A DNA stretch of 64,000 bases from Phocaeicola_A sp045647865 (GCA_045647865.1 JAZRMW010000043.1:1-64000), one strand, 5' to 3'. Positions 1-7,860 are shown, counted from the first letter of the stretch. Notes: generated by a model not told the origin, from the sequence alone. Program-made: numbers and translations.

Positions 1-2
1 AC

Positions 3-29
3 AAGGATGGAACGCAATTCTATAAATAA
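3..29 (+). CDS. Possible 3' end of an upstream gene (partial)
   Basis: The third frame is open from the window edge and ends KDGTQFYK followed by TAA. This reads like the C-terminus of an exported Bacteroidales protein whose body lies left of the window. Only eight residues are visible, so the call rests on plausibility and on the stop lying just before the next transcription unit. No function can be assigned. Confidence 0.3.
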   Translation, partial: KDGTQFYK

Positions 30-197
30 TTGTTAGTGAATACATCGTATAATTAAAAACAAAAAAATCAAGAGAGAAAAGAAGAACAACACATCGGCAG
101 GATGAATGTAATGTGGTTGGCATTCAAGATGGCATTAGATGTTGTACCCGCAAGAGGACAGAATCAAAGCAACTCTAATTATTTAAGTAAAAAGAAT

Positions 198-1007
198 ATG
201 GACAAAAAAAATTTTAGAGCTATTTGGCTATTTGCTACGGCTTTTGCAATGTTAATAATAACTGGCTGTAATAATGATGAAGATTTTTTTCAATGGGAGG
301 ATTTAGATATTAACAATTTTAATCCTACAACACGTTCTGCGTGTTTGAGTTACTCTGATTATCTCACCATTTCTTCTTTTGAAAGAAGACTGTGGACCGA
401 GAAAGATTATGAATCAATCAGTAAGGCCATAGAAAGAATGGAGATTATTTTTTCTGAATCTGAAAACATGTATATATTTAATGCATTCAATGTAAATGAA
501 ATCAACATTTCTGATTCATTATACAAATGCGTTAAACAAATGCTTGAACATACAAACGGCATTATAAAAAAAACCGCAAAAACAAAAATTTCTAGGTTAA
601 AAGCGAGAAGCAATGAAGGAAGTGCATCAGGGCTTCTTCCCGACTGTGTTCCTGCCGCTGTAGCAAATATGGGGACGAATGCACCGTCTTATGATGAAGC
701 TATAGCCAAATGCGATGAAATGTTCCCAGGATGGCGGACTTCAGGTGGTGTTCCTATTGATGAAATACAATCTTTTATCGAAGTATATACACCTGTAACA
801 GAATATTCGGATTTAAGCACGTTTTCTATGGGTGAAACAACATTAGATAATGATGTAATGGTTTTTGCTACGCATGCAGTAAATGCATATCGAATCTTTA
901 AATCTGCAATATCTCCTGTAATTTATTATGAAGACCATTCCTCCTCAGGAAGTGGAGGAGGTTTCATATTGGGAGAAGAAATGAGACGCATTTATATATC
1001 CAATTAA
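198..1007 (+). CDS. Lipoprotein with possible papain/C39-like Cys-His centre
   Basis: A 269-aa protein from the ATG at 198. It has a lysine-rich start, a hydrophobic stretch and a lipobox-like LIITGC ending at Cys24, so export and lipidation are expected. A longer reading from 102 would bury this signal and was not used. The middle (about 45-130) is polar and helical-looking. The second half has DCVPAAVANM with Cys150 and ATHAVNAYR with His226; a Cys followed by small residues, then a His before a hydrophobic strand, resembles C39-like and papain-like peptidases. No family was recognised with certainty and the catalytic reading is inference. The next gene starts 11 bp downstream and also encodes an exported protein, so the two are probably co-transcribed. 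An inactive or inhibitor-like role is equally possible. Confidence 0.6.
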   Translation: MDKKNFRAIWLFATAFAMLIITGCNNDEDFFQWEDLDINNFNPTTRSACLSYSDYLTISSFERRLWTEKDYESISKAIERMEIIFSESENMYIFNAFNVNEINISDSLYKCVKQMLEHTNGIIKKTAKTKISRLKARSNEGSASGLLPDCVPAAVANMGTNAPSYDEAIAKCDEMFPGWRTSGGVPIDEIQSFIEVYTPVTEYSDLSTFSMGETTLDNDVMVFATHAVNAYRIFKSAISPVIYYEDHSSSGSGGGFILGEEMRRIYISN

Positions 1008-1018
1008 GCGTGAATCAT

Positions 1019-1795
1019 ATGAAAAAGATAATAATTCTAATAATTCTATTCGCCATGACCCATTCTGTCATAGGTAATAATGATAAATATCAAGACTATT
1101 ACAGCCAAATGAAAGAGAAGCAAGGTGTAATACTTTCTATTCCTGAAAAACTAGTGAGGTTTCACACTGATGTGCCGATGATGATTTTCACCTTTGGAAA
1201 AATGATTGAGGACCTTCCTACCCTTCCAATGTTTAAAGGAAAAGTATCTGTCAATTTGTCCGAGCATTGTATCGTGATAATGGAGGATATAAGTCATCGC
1301 TCCAAACCACACTCATATCCTTCATCTCAACACAGAATTCATGACATGCCGGATGTCACAGGTTGGATGCTGAACAATTGCAATGCACCTTGGGCTAAAT
1401 GGTATATTGAAAATATGGGAGGGGTTATTTCCAACAATTCAAAAAGTTTATCCAAAGAGGAGCAAGACTCTTTAAAAGAAAAGGTTTTGGCTTTAAGATC
1501 TCGATATGAACGGTATATTGAAGATACAAAATTGACACAAAAAGCAAATTGTGATAAGATCTTTATTGTCAGAATACCTAATATAGAGAAAATAGCAATC
1601 AATGAATTTGAACCCAATTCCTTAAGTTCAGCTATTGATACTGAATTAAAGAAAAATATGACGAAATGTTACGGAGTTGAGTTTTTCAAACAATCTTCCT
1701 ATACTAATGTAAAAATGCTATTTTTCATCAATGGAGAGAATACAACAATAGAGAAATGTATCGCAGAGGTAGCTGACTACCTAAAGTTTGAATAA
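1019..1795 (+). CDS. Exported protein of unknown function
   Basis: A 258-aa protein from the ATG at 1019; a GTG at 1010 is in frame but would place polar residues before the signal. The N-terminus MKKIIILIILFAMTHSVIG is a clear signal peptide with likely cleavage near residue 19-20. No lipobox cysteine is present. The mature part is mixed alpha/beta with a charged helix around residues 140-175 (KEEQDSLKEKVLALRSRYERY). No family was recognised. It follows the lipoprotein gene by 11 bp and is the last gene before a MITE-like repeat, so it probably belongs to that operon. Lower G+C than the downstream genes suggests this pair may be acquired. Confidence 0.65.
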   Translation: MKKIIILIILFAMTHSVIGNNDKYQDYYSQMKEKQGVILSIPEKLVRFHTDVPMMIFTFGKMIEDLPTLPMFKGKVSVNLSEHCIVIMEDISHRSKPHSYPSSQHRIHDMPDVTGWMLNNCNAPWAKWYIENMGGVISNNSKSLSKEEQDSLKEKVLALRSRYERYIEDTKLTQKANCDKIFIVRIPNIEKIAINEFEPNSLSSAIDTELKKNMTKCYGVEFFKQSSYTNVKMLFFINGENTTIEKCIAEVADYLKFE

Positions 1796-1825
1796 ATATC
1801 AGGTTTTTACTTTTCAAAAGATTGA

Positions 1826-2012
1826 AGGGAGGTTCTATAAATTAACTTGCGAGGATTTGCTTCGGATTTTTGAGAATTTTTCTCCTTATCTGCGAAGATA
1901 CATAGCGGGCTACTTGTCAAGAAGATAAGAAGAAAAAGACCAAAAAGACAAGCAAAGTCCAAACAGAGAACCAACCTGAATAAACGTAGAAACTAATTTA
2001 TAGAATCTCCTT
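1826..2012. repeat. MITE-like element with about 20-bp terminal inverted repeats
   Basis: The ends share the core TTCTATAAATTA in inverted orientation: left arm at about 1826-1848, right arm at about 1991-2012, matching at roughly 17 of 20 positions by eye. The interior of about 150 bp is non-coding. No target duplication could be fixed with confidence. Alternatives are a transcription terminator or a relic of an insertion sequence. Confidence 0.4.
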
Positions 2013-2021
2013 GAATAATTA

Positions 2022-3581
2022 ATGAATATTTTTTTCCTCTTCCTCTCCACCGCCGCCATCTTCACCTATTGCACAGGGATGACAGATACCCATATCCTGC
2101 CCAAATGGCTCTGTACATTGGGAGTGGTGGCTGTGGTGGGGATGATTGAAGGTATCGTCTTCCTGTTTGGGAAACAAAGGCGAGTGAAAGGATTGCCATC
2201 GTTTATCATGGTGGCACTCCTTTGCTTTTGTCAGGCAGTCTATGCCATTATGCAGGCAGTGGGGATAATGCCTTCCCGCTTTTCGTACCAAGTGGTGGCT
2301 AGTTTTGACAACCCTGCCGGATTGGCCGCCTGCCTCAGTGTGGGGATTCCGTGTTGTATCTATCTGTTCCGCACAACGGAAAGGAAAGTGTTGAAAACGG
2401 CTATCGTCGCAATGGCTATCCTTATCGGTATGGCATTGCTCCTTTCCGAATCGCGTGCAGGGATACTTGCCGGATTGTTCCTCCCTACGGCATGGTGGTT
2501 GTTCGGCTCCATCAAAAGACGTTGGGTGAAATTGGCGGTGTTAGGGTTTGTCATAGCACTGATGCCCATCATGTATATGGCCAAGAAGGATTCTGCCGAC
2601 GGACGGCTGTGGATGCTCCGTTGTGGGTGGGAGATGGTAAAAGAGAAGCCCTTGCTTGGTCACGGCACAGGTGGAGTGCAGGCTCATTATATGGACTATC
2701 AGGCCGAATGGCTGGCCGCACATCCTGAGAGCGACTTCTCCATGTTGGCAGACAATGTAAAATCGGTTTTCAACGAGTATCTGACCATCGGAATATGTTT
2801 CGGCATAGTGGGATGGTTGTTCTTGGGCTTGTATGTATGGCTGATGATACACTGTTATCGTAAAGTCCCTTCGGAAGAGGGACGGTGTGCTCTGATGTCG
2901 TTGGCAGTAATCGGGGCACTGGGGTGTTTCTCCTATCCGTTCTCCTATCCGTTTACATGGGTAGTGTTGATATGGAGCAGCTTCATATTGCTTCATCAGG
3001 CTTACCCCTTCACTTTACCGAAAGGCAAGAATGTACGGTGCACAATGGCCACTGTTCTGTTCGGTGTTTCATGCTTTTTGTTTTATGGGGTAGTGAAACG
3101 TACTCGTGCTGAATTGGAATGGGGAAAAGTGTCACGCCTGGCACTGATGGGAAGGAGCGAAGAGGCATTCCCCCGCTACGAAGCGCTGATGCCCGTATTA
3201 GGCAACGAACCCTATTTTCTCTACAACTATGCAGCTGAATTGTATATGGCAAACCTGTACGAAGAGGCATTGCACATGGCCCGACGTTGCCGCACCCATT
3301 GGGCCGACTACGACCTTGAACTGCTGCAAGGTGAACTGCTCAACGAACTGGAACGGTACGAAGAGGCTGAACACCATTTCCAATTGGCCGCCGACATGTG
3401 TCCCGTTCGGTTTGTACCACTAAATAGTTTATTGAAGCTCTATCAACAGACAGGTGACACGGTGAAAGCAGACTCCATGGCACAGGCCATTATAGACAAA
3501 CCCGTAAAAATTCCCTCTCCTGCTATTGATGCAATGAAAGCGGAAGCGGCGAGCTTGCTCGAATTAAAAGTTAAAAATTAA
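2022..3581 (+). CDS. O-antigen ligase-type membrane protein with C-terminal TPRs
   Basis: A 519-aa polytopic membrane protein. About ten hydrophobic segments span residues 1-365 and a soluble tail follows. Family marks of the Wzy/WaaL (Wzy_C) superfamily are visible: FDNPAG at 95-100, SESRAG at 142-147, and DGR at 193-195 leading into KPLLGHGTGG at 209-218, with Arg195 and His214 in the places expected for the periplasmic loop. Residues about 385-510 form TPR-like helices, a combination common in Bacteroidales members. The family joins or polymerises lipid-linked sugars, or transfers glycans to proteins, at the periplasmic face. No glycosyltransferases are adjacent, so the substrate is unknown. 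The ATG at 2022 begins at once with a membrane segment, and the gene starts right after the MITE-like element, which could carry its promoter. Confidence 0.75.
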   Translation: MNIFFLFLSTAAIFTYCTGMTDTHILPKWLCTLGVVAVVGMIEGIVFLFGKQRRVKGLPSFIMVALLCFCQAVYAIMQAVGIMPSRFSYQVVASFDNPAGLAACLSVGIPCCIYLFRTTERKVLKTAIVAMAILIGMALLLSESRAGILAGLFLPTAWWLFGSIKRRWVKLAVLGFVIALMPIMYMAKKDSADGRLWMLRCGWEMVKEKPLLGHGTGGVQAHYMDYQAEWLAAHPESDFSMLADNVKSVFNEYLTIGICFGIVGWLFLGLYVWLMIHCYRKVPSEEGRCALMSLAVIGALGCFSYPFSYPFTWVVLIWSSFILLHQAYPFTLPKGKNVRCTMATVLFGVSCFLFYGVVKRTRAELEWGKVSRLALMGRSEEAFPRYEALMPVLGNEPYFLYNYAAELYMANLYEEALHMARRCRTHWADYDLELLQGELLNELERYEEAEHHFQLAADMCPVRFVPLNSLLKLYQQTGDTVKADSMAQAIIDKPVKIPSPAIDAMKAEAASLLELKVKN

Positions 3582-3616
3582 AAATTAAAAGTGAAGAACG
3601 AAGAATTAAACGAGTG

Positions 3617-3665
3617 ACGAGTGATATGCCTTCCTTGTTGCAAACGAGGAAGGCATATCACTCGT
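3617..3665. terminator. Long hairpin with 23-bp arms
   Basis: Arms beginning ACGAGTGATATGCC and ending GGCATATCACTCGT flank a 3-nt loop with one mismatch. The apex GTTGCAAACG is shared with hairpins at 50067-50089 and 50220-50242. It sits 35 bp after the O-antigen ligase gene and just past the end of minus-strand small ORFs, so it could terminate both. Confidence 0.5.
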
Positions 3666-3679
3666 AGCTTTTTCAACTT

Positions 3680-3811
3680 TCACTTTTCCCTTCTTTCCCC
3701 GCTATCCTCCCTATCAAGCAAGCGGCGCAGACAATGGATGACAAACTCTTCCAACGTTTCCTGGTCGGTGCGCAAGCGCAAGGCGGTCAGGAAACGCACC
3801 ATTGTGTGCAT
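3680..3811 (-). CDS. Possible small protein, 43 aa
   Basis: Minus-strand ORF starting MHTMVRFLTALRLRTDQETL and ending in a charged tail. Its ATG at 3811 lies 2 nt after the stop of the 46-aa ORF upstream (TGA-gt-ATG), an arrangement suited to translational coupling. The amphipathic helices look like part of a small DNA-binding or dimerisation protein. It may instead be the second half of a frameshifted gene. Family not recognised. Confidence 0.35.
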   Translation of the reverse strand: MHTMVRFLTALRLRTDQETLEEFVIHCLRRLLDREDSGERREK

Positions 3812-3813
3812 AC

Positions 3814-3954
3814 TCAATTCCCCCTTTTTAATTTGGCTATTGTGGTGTGTCCCATGTGTGCTTCTTCATGCAGATAACGAACCAATTGTTCACGTTCGAT
3901 AATTTCACTAATGATTTTCCCCAATTGGGGACTTTGAAAAACCGTTTCTTTCAT
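3814..3954 (-). CDS. Possible small regulator, 46 aa
   Basis: Minus-strand ORF starting MKETVFQSPQLGKIISEII and ending HTTIAKLKRGN. Two helices are likely, the second ending in a basic tail, so a small helix-turn-helix type protein is plausible. It lies divergent from the DUF4373/primase genes with a strong dyad (4009-4040) between them, the usual layout for a cassette repressor and its operator. Too short for a family call. Confidence 0.4.
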   Translation of the reverse strand: MKETVFQSPQLGKIISEIIEREQLVRYLHEEAHMGHTTIAKLKRGN

Positions 3955-4008
3955 TTTTCTACCTGTTTTTTAGTTAATATTCTGTTATATAGGTTAATCT
4001 TTTTAACA

Positions 4009-4040
4009 GTGTTCCCAAAACTGCGGGATTTTGGGAACAC
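4009..4040. promoter_or_regulatory. Perfect 12-bp dyad in divergent promoter region
   Basis: GTGTTCCCAAAA, an 8-nt spacer, then TTTTGGGAACAC. It is preceded by a second dyad, CTGTTA at about 3982 and TAACAG at about 4004. A promoter-like GAACTTTG for the rightward genes lies at 4059-4066. Position between divergent genes suggests an operator; a hairpin role is the alternative. Confidence 0.5.
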
Positions 4041-4175
4041 CATTCTCCAGACTATTCCGAACTTTGCAGATGCAATGCTGCAAAAGTAATGAAATTAGAC
4101 ATAAGCACATAAGGATAAGCTCTTTTGTTATTCTGTTCTTTTGTCAAAAAAAAGAAAGAAATAGTAAATGAAATT

Positions 4176-5216
4176 ATGAACTGGTTCAAACATTATGCCA
4201 ATATGGCAACGGATGAGCGCATGATGCGTATGGAGAGTGAGATGGGATACATTGGCACCGGTATCTTCTGGCGTGCGATGGAATTGATAAATGGTATGGG
4301 CGGCAGTTATCCGCTGAAAGGGTTGTTGTACACCATCAAGAACCGACACGCCAAGCAAGGAAAAGTGATGCAGGTGATAATGGGCTATGGGCTGTTCGAG
4401 GTCGATTCCGTAGGTCTCGTACGGTTCTGCGAGGTGTCAAAACGAACGCTCGCAGAACCCTCGCAGCTCCCAAATGGAACTGCCAGCGAAGATGCTATTA
4501 TAGGTACGCGCGTAATAGAAAGAGAAGAAAGAGAGAAAGAATCCCCCTCTGACTCCCCCGTGGAGATGGTGGCAAATGATGATGACCGTAGGGGTGCCCC
4601 TTGTGGGTACCCGAATGAAACGGAGAACACACATCATGGGGCACCCACAAGGGATGCCCCTACGGTGGACGATAAAGAAAGCCCCATCATCCACGAACTG
4701 CGCACCAACCGCTCGTGGCAGGAGGCGGTGTGCATCACCTCGGGCTACGGTGCCCTGCTGATGCGCCACTTCGACCGGGCGGTGGACATCTTCCTGCAAC
4801 ACGTCCGGGCGGGTGCCGACGAGGTGGAACTCTCAGACCGGCGGCGGGCGATGAACTACTTCCGCAACTTCACCCGCCTGTCGCACCCTGCGGGGAGGAG
4901 GCTGAAGGAGGAGTTGGAAAGAATAGAACGGACCCACCTAAATCCTCCCTGTGAGGGAGGACTTGGGAATAGCACTGACAATGATGTGCTGAGTATCCAA
5001 GCCCCCTCCCTCACAGGGAGGGATGGGGTGGGTCTCTCCCCTTTCGAAGATCCACCCGGCCCGAACGGTGAACGCTCCTACCACGGAGGTCGTCCGTTGC
5101 CACCCGATGCACCGCCACGCCCGTCGCCACAAGCGGAGTGGGACGAGGCGGAAGAGAAATGGTGGGAAGGGTGGACCCTCCCCCCTGCCCCTCCACAAGG
5201 GAGGGGAGTGAAATGA
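4176..5216 (+). CDS. DUF4373 (Lin1244/Lin1753-like N-terminal domain) protein
   Basis: A 346-aa protein from the ATG at 4176, where MNWFKHYANMATDERMMR gives the usual start of the family; the longer reading from 4125 adds a Lys-rich stretch with no parallel. Residues 1-95 are the DUF4373 domain, found in replication-initiation-type proteins of phages and mobile elements. Residues about 170-250 form a second helical block. Two palindromic repeat copies are translated in frame: residues about 138-163 (repeat at 4586-4665) and 253-287 (repeat at 4932-5035). The Pro-rich C-terminus is encoded by a third GC-rich palindrome. The primase-helicase gene follows by 68 bp, so a role in cassette DNA replication is inferred. 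Confidence 0.7.
   Translation: MNWFKHYANMATDERMMRMESEMGYIGTGIFWRAMELINGMGGSYPLKGLLYTIKNRHAKQGKVMQVIMGYGLFEVDSVGLVRFCEVSKRTLAEPSQLPNGTASEDAIIGTRVIEREEREKESPSDSPVEMVANDDDRRGAPCGYPNETENTHHGAPTRDAPTVDDKESPIIHELRTNRSWQEAVCITSGYGALLMRHFDRAVDIFLQHVRAGADEVELSDRRRAMNYFRNFTRLSHPAGRRLKEELERIERTHLNPPCEGGLGNSTDNDVLSIQAPSLTGRDGVGLSPFEDPPGPNGERSYHGGRPLPPDAPPRPSPQAEWDEAEEKWWEGWTLPPAPPQGRGVK
4586..4665. repeat. Palindromic repeat, GTAGGGGTGCCCC family, copy 1 (inside a gene)
   Basis: Left arm CCGTAGGGGTGCCCCTTG and right arm ending GGGATGCCCCTACGG form an imperfect hairpin of about 80 bp. A second copy is at 9021-9100. This copy is translated as part of the DUF4373 protein without a stop or frameshift. Confidence 0.75.
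4932..5035. repeat. 104-bp GC-rich repeat, copy 1 (in frame in DUF4373 gene)
   Basis: It begins ACCCACCTAAATCCTCCC, has internal arms CCTCCCTGTGAGGGAGG and CCCTCCCTCACAGGGAGGG, and ends GGGTGGGTCT. The copy at 5669-5772 differs at about 8 of 104 positions by eye. The two are 737 bp apart in direct orientation and both are open in the host reading frame. Confidence 0.85.
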
Positions 5217-5284
5217 TTGAACACTGATTTATAAACCAAAAAATGTCCGTATGGCCTTGAACCTTGAACTTTAAACTTAAGAAC

Positions 5285-7201
5285 ATGCGTAACTTCAACA
5301 AACTCAACATCGACGTGCGTGGCCACGGGAGCGGACGGGTGAAGACCTTCTGCCCATTCTGCCACGGAACAAGACATAACAAGCGGGACCGCTCGCTGAG
5401 TGTGGACATCGACAAGGGGCTCTACCTCTGTCACTACTGCGGCGCCAAGGGCTATGTGCCCGACGAGGCCGAAGAGCGTGCCCGCGAACTGCGCCGCCTG
5501 CGACGCGACGAGGCCATGCGCCGACCCGTCCAACGGAAATACCCACGCCCTGCGTGGCACCCCGAGCTGATGCAGCTGCCCGAGGAGATTGCCAACTACC
5601 TGACCCAAGAGAGGAGGATTTCGCTGGAGACGGCGAGGAAGCTGAGGGTGACGGCACAGCAGACCAAGACCCACCTAAATCCTCCCTGTGAGGGAGGACT
5701 TGAAAATAGTACAGACAATGATGTACAAAGTATTCAAGCCCCCTCCCTCACAGGGAGGGATGGGGTGGGTCTTGGACTGGGTCTTGGGCTGGGTCTGTCC
5801 CTCTCCTTCAACTACTTCGACCGCGGCCAGCTCGTCAACATCAAGACACGCACCCTGGACAAACAGTTCACGCTGGTGCGCGGAGCGGAACTGATACCCT
5901 ACAACGTAGATGCCATCTACGACCGCCCGGTGTGCTATATCACCGAAGGAGAGTTCGACACGCTCACCCTCGTGGAGTGCGGATTTCCCGAGACCATCAG
6001 TGTGCCAGGCGGAGGCAACAGCAACCTCTCGTGGATGGACCGCTTCGTGGAGACCCATTTCGAGGACAAGGAGCAGATAATCCTCGCCCTGGACAACGAT
6101 GCCGTGGGGCTGAAGCTGCGCGACGAACTGACCCGTCGCTTGGGAGCGGAGCGGTGCCGCGTGGTGCACTGGACGGAGGGGTGCAAGGATGCCAACGAGG
6201 TGCTGTGCCGCCACGGACGCGAGGAGGTCATCCGCTGCATCGAAGCGGCCGAGGAGGTGCCCATCGAAGGGGTGTTCACCGCCGAGGATGTGGGCGAGGG
6301 ACTGGATGCCCTCTTCGAGAACGGGATGCAGCGCGGTGCGGAGGTGGGACTGTTCAATCTGGACAAGCTGTGTACCTTCGAGCCGGGACGTTTCATGGTC
6401 ATCACCGGACGGCCGGGTGACGGAAAGAGTGAGTTCCTCGACGAACTGGTGCTGCGCCTCTGCCTGCGCCACGGATGGCGGCCTGCCTACTTCACGCCCG
6501 AGAATGTGCCCATCGAATACCACCTGCGCAAGCTCATCGAGAAGCTGACGGGCTACAAGTTCGAGTGCGGAGGACGCATGACCCCCGACCTCTACCGCGC
6601 GGCCAAACGGTGGTGTGCGGAGAATGTGCACCACATCCTGCCGCCCGACGACCGCTACACGCTGGACGAGGTGTTGCAGCGTGCCCGCCAGCTGGTGGCC
6701 TGGCGGGGTGTGCGCATCGTGGTCATCGACCCGCTGAACCGCTTAGAGACGGACGAGAAGGAGACCTCCATGACGGAGCTGCAGCTCATCAGCGACCGCC
6801 TGAACCGCATGGTGCGCTTTGCCGCCCAGCACCGCGTGCTCTTCATCCTGGTGGCCCACCCGCGCAAGGTGAACCGTGCCAACCTGAACGGGGAGAAGCG
6901 CCGCGTGGAGATGAACGACATCAACGGTTCGGCCGACTTCGGCAACAAGGCGGACTACTGCTTCGTCATCGACCGCGACGACACGCAACGCCGCACCACC
7001 GTCTTTGTCGATAAGGTGCGCTTCAAACACCTGGGTACACGCGGCGAATGCACCATGCACTACGACCCCGTGAGCGGCCGATACCTGCCCCTAACCTACG
7101 ATCCCGACGGACTGGGCGGACTGAAACCCCACATCCACTGGGCCAACTTCAATATCCGATGGGTCAACGAACAGGGGGAAAGCCAGATGGGGGAGGAGTG
7201 A
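5285..7201 (+). CDS. Primase-helicase (zinc ribbon, TOPRIM, DnaB/Twinkle-type ATPase)
   Basis: A 638-aa protein from the ATG at 5285. Zinc ribbon Cys23/Cys26 and Cys49/Cys52 (CPFC, CHYC) are followed by a linker. TOPRIM residues are Glu221 in ITEGEFD and Asp270/Asp272 in ALDNDAVG. A RecA-like helicase domain has Walker A GRPGDGKS at 375-382 and Walker B VVIDPLN with Asp482. This is the T7 gp4/Twinkle architecture: the first half would synthesise primers or recognise DNA and the second half would unwind it. Residues about 129-172, between linker and TOPRIM, are encoded by the 104-bp repeat plus a GLGLGLGLGL tract, an in-frame insertion. G+C is high and codon use is strongly GC-biased compared with the 5' end of the window, which fits acquisition. 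Neighbouring DUF4373, HU-like and amidase genes place it in a mobile cassette. Confidence 0.88.
   Translation: MRNFNKLNIDVRGHGSGRVKTFCPFCHGTRHNKRDRSLSVDIDKGLYLCHYCGAKGYVPDEAEERARELRRLRRDEAMRRPVQRKYPRPAWHPELMQLPEEIANYLTQERRISLETARKLRVTAQQTKTHLNPPCEGGLENSTDNDVQSIQAPSLTGRDGVGLGLGLGLGLSLSFNYFDRGQLVNIKTRTLDKQFTLVRGAELIPYNVDAIYDRPVCYITEGEFDTLTLVECGFPETISVPGGGNSNLSWMDRFVETHFEDKEQIILALDNDAVGLKLRDELTRRLGAERCRVVHWTEGCKDANEVLCRHGREEVIRCIEAAEEVPIEGVFTAEDVGEGLDALFENGMQRGAEVGLFNLDKLCTFEPGRFMVITGRPGDGKSEFLDELVLRLCLRHGWRPAYFTPENVPIEYHLRKLIEKLTGYKFECGGRMTPDLYRAAKRWCAENVHHILPPDDRYTLDEVLQRARQLVAWRGVRIVVIDPLNRLETDEKETSMTELQLISDRLNRMVRFAAQHRVLFILVAHPRKVNRANLNGEKRRVEMNDINGSADFGNKADYCFVIDRDDTQRRTTVFVDKVRFKHLGTRGECTMHYDPVSGRYLPLTYDPDGLGGLKPHIHWANFNIRWVNEQGESQMGEE
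5669..5772. repeat. 104-bp GC-rich repeat, copy 2 (in frame in primase-helicase gene)
   Basis: Second copy of the element at 4932-5035, same orientation. It is translated between the zinc-ribbon linker and the TOPRIM domain and runs into a short degenerate GGTCTTGG-type tandem that encodes Gly-Leu repeats. Confidence 0.85.
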
Positions 7202-7650
7202 AAAAGCCCCCCCAATCCCCCCAAAGGGTGGAGGAAAGTTTAAGGTTTAAGGTTCAAGGTAGGGTATCCAATTTGATGTACCCTGTTTTATTATGAGTTA
7301 GATATAAGGAGCGGAGTAACTACAACTCCTCCCCTAAGTTAGGGGAGGTGGCCTTTAGGCCGGAGGAGTGTGTGAATACGAAGACTTTATAGACACACGC
7401 CCTCCCCCTACGGGGACTCCCTCTAACTTAGAGGGAGAGTTTTGGTTACTACTGAACCTTATAGACTTACGCGTTAAATCAGTTCAAAAATAGGGTACTT
7501 CAAATAGGCCAACCTAAGTTCAAAGTTCAAGGTTCAAGGTTCAAGGTTCAAAGATCATGCGACACTATAGCTATTCCTTGTCAACTCGTTAACTCGTCAA
7601 CCATTCTTCACTCTTCATTCTTCACTCTTCATTCTTCGTTCTTCACTCCC
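7202..7650. repeat. Repeat-filled intergenic region (449 bp)
   Basis: No gene is seen. It holds GC-rich hairpins (CTCCCCTAAGTTAGGGGAG at about 7328-7346 and CTCCCTCTAACTTAGAGGGAG at about 7417-7437), tandem GGTTCAA words at about 7510-7553, and a run of TTCATTCTTCACTC words at about 7608-7648. These are the short phrase-like repeats seen between genes throughout this cassette. Confidence 0.7.
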
Positions 7651-7860
7651 CTACGGCTCCCCTAACGCATCCACGATGAGCCGCACCTGGTAGGGTGTGA
7701 AGGTGTGCATCGAATCGGAGAAGCCGCTGCGGTGCAGGGCATCCATGAGCAACGGTTGCAGGTGAATCCATTGCATCAGCTTACGACGGGCGGCACTGAC
7801 GCTCAGGTGAGGGCAGTAGAGCTGCGCCAGTTCGCTCTTTCCGTATGGGCGATGGGTCAT
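7651..7860 (-). CDS. DUF4248 domain protein
   Basis: A 69-aa protein. The start MTHRPYGKSELAQLYCP, the central RRKLMQWI and the C-terminal FTPYQVRLIVDALGEP match the pattern I know for DUF4248, a small family found next to primase, HU-like and amidase genes in Bacteroidales. Its function is not established; the helical, slightly basic character suggests DNA or protein binding. It is divergent from the HU-like gene, and the 341 bp between them carries the 10-bp-phased array at 7974-8033, so it is a candidate ligand or regulator for that array (inference). Confidence 0.75.
   Translation of the reverse strand: MTHRPYGKSELAQLYCPHLSVSAARRKLMQWIHLQPLLMDALHRSGFSDSMHTFTPYQVRLIVDALGEP

Noticed and set aside
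14..35. Second end of the MITE-like element at the left edge
   Set aside because: It shares TTCTATAAAT with the repeat ends but diverges right after, and overlaps a likely gene end.
102..197. Longer N-terminus for the first lipoprotein gene
   Set aside because: It would place 32 polar residues before a clear lipoprotein signal starting at 198.
3621..4089. Plus-strand ORFs of 80-93 aa
   Set aside because: They run through hairpins and opposite the better-supported small minus-strand ORFs.
5675..6634. Long minus-strand ORF (319 aa) opposite the primase-helicase gene
   Set aside because: It is the shadow of a GC-rich gene with clear domains on the plus strand; it has no recognisable motif.
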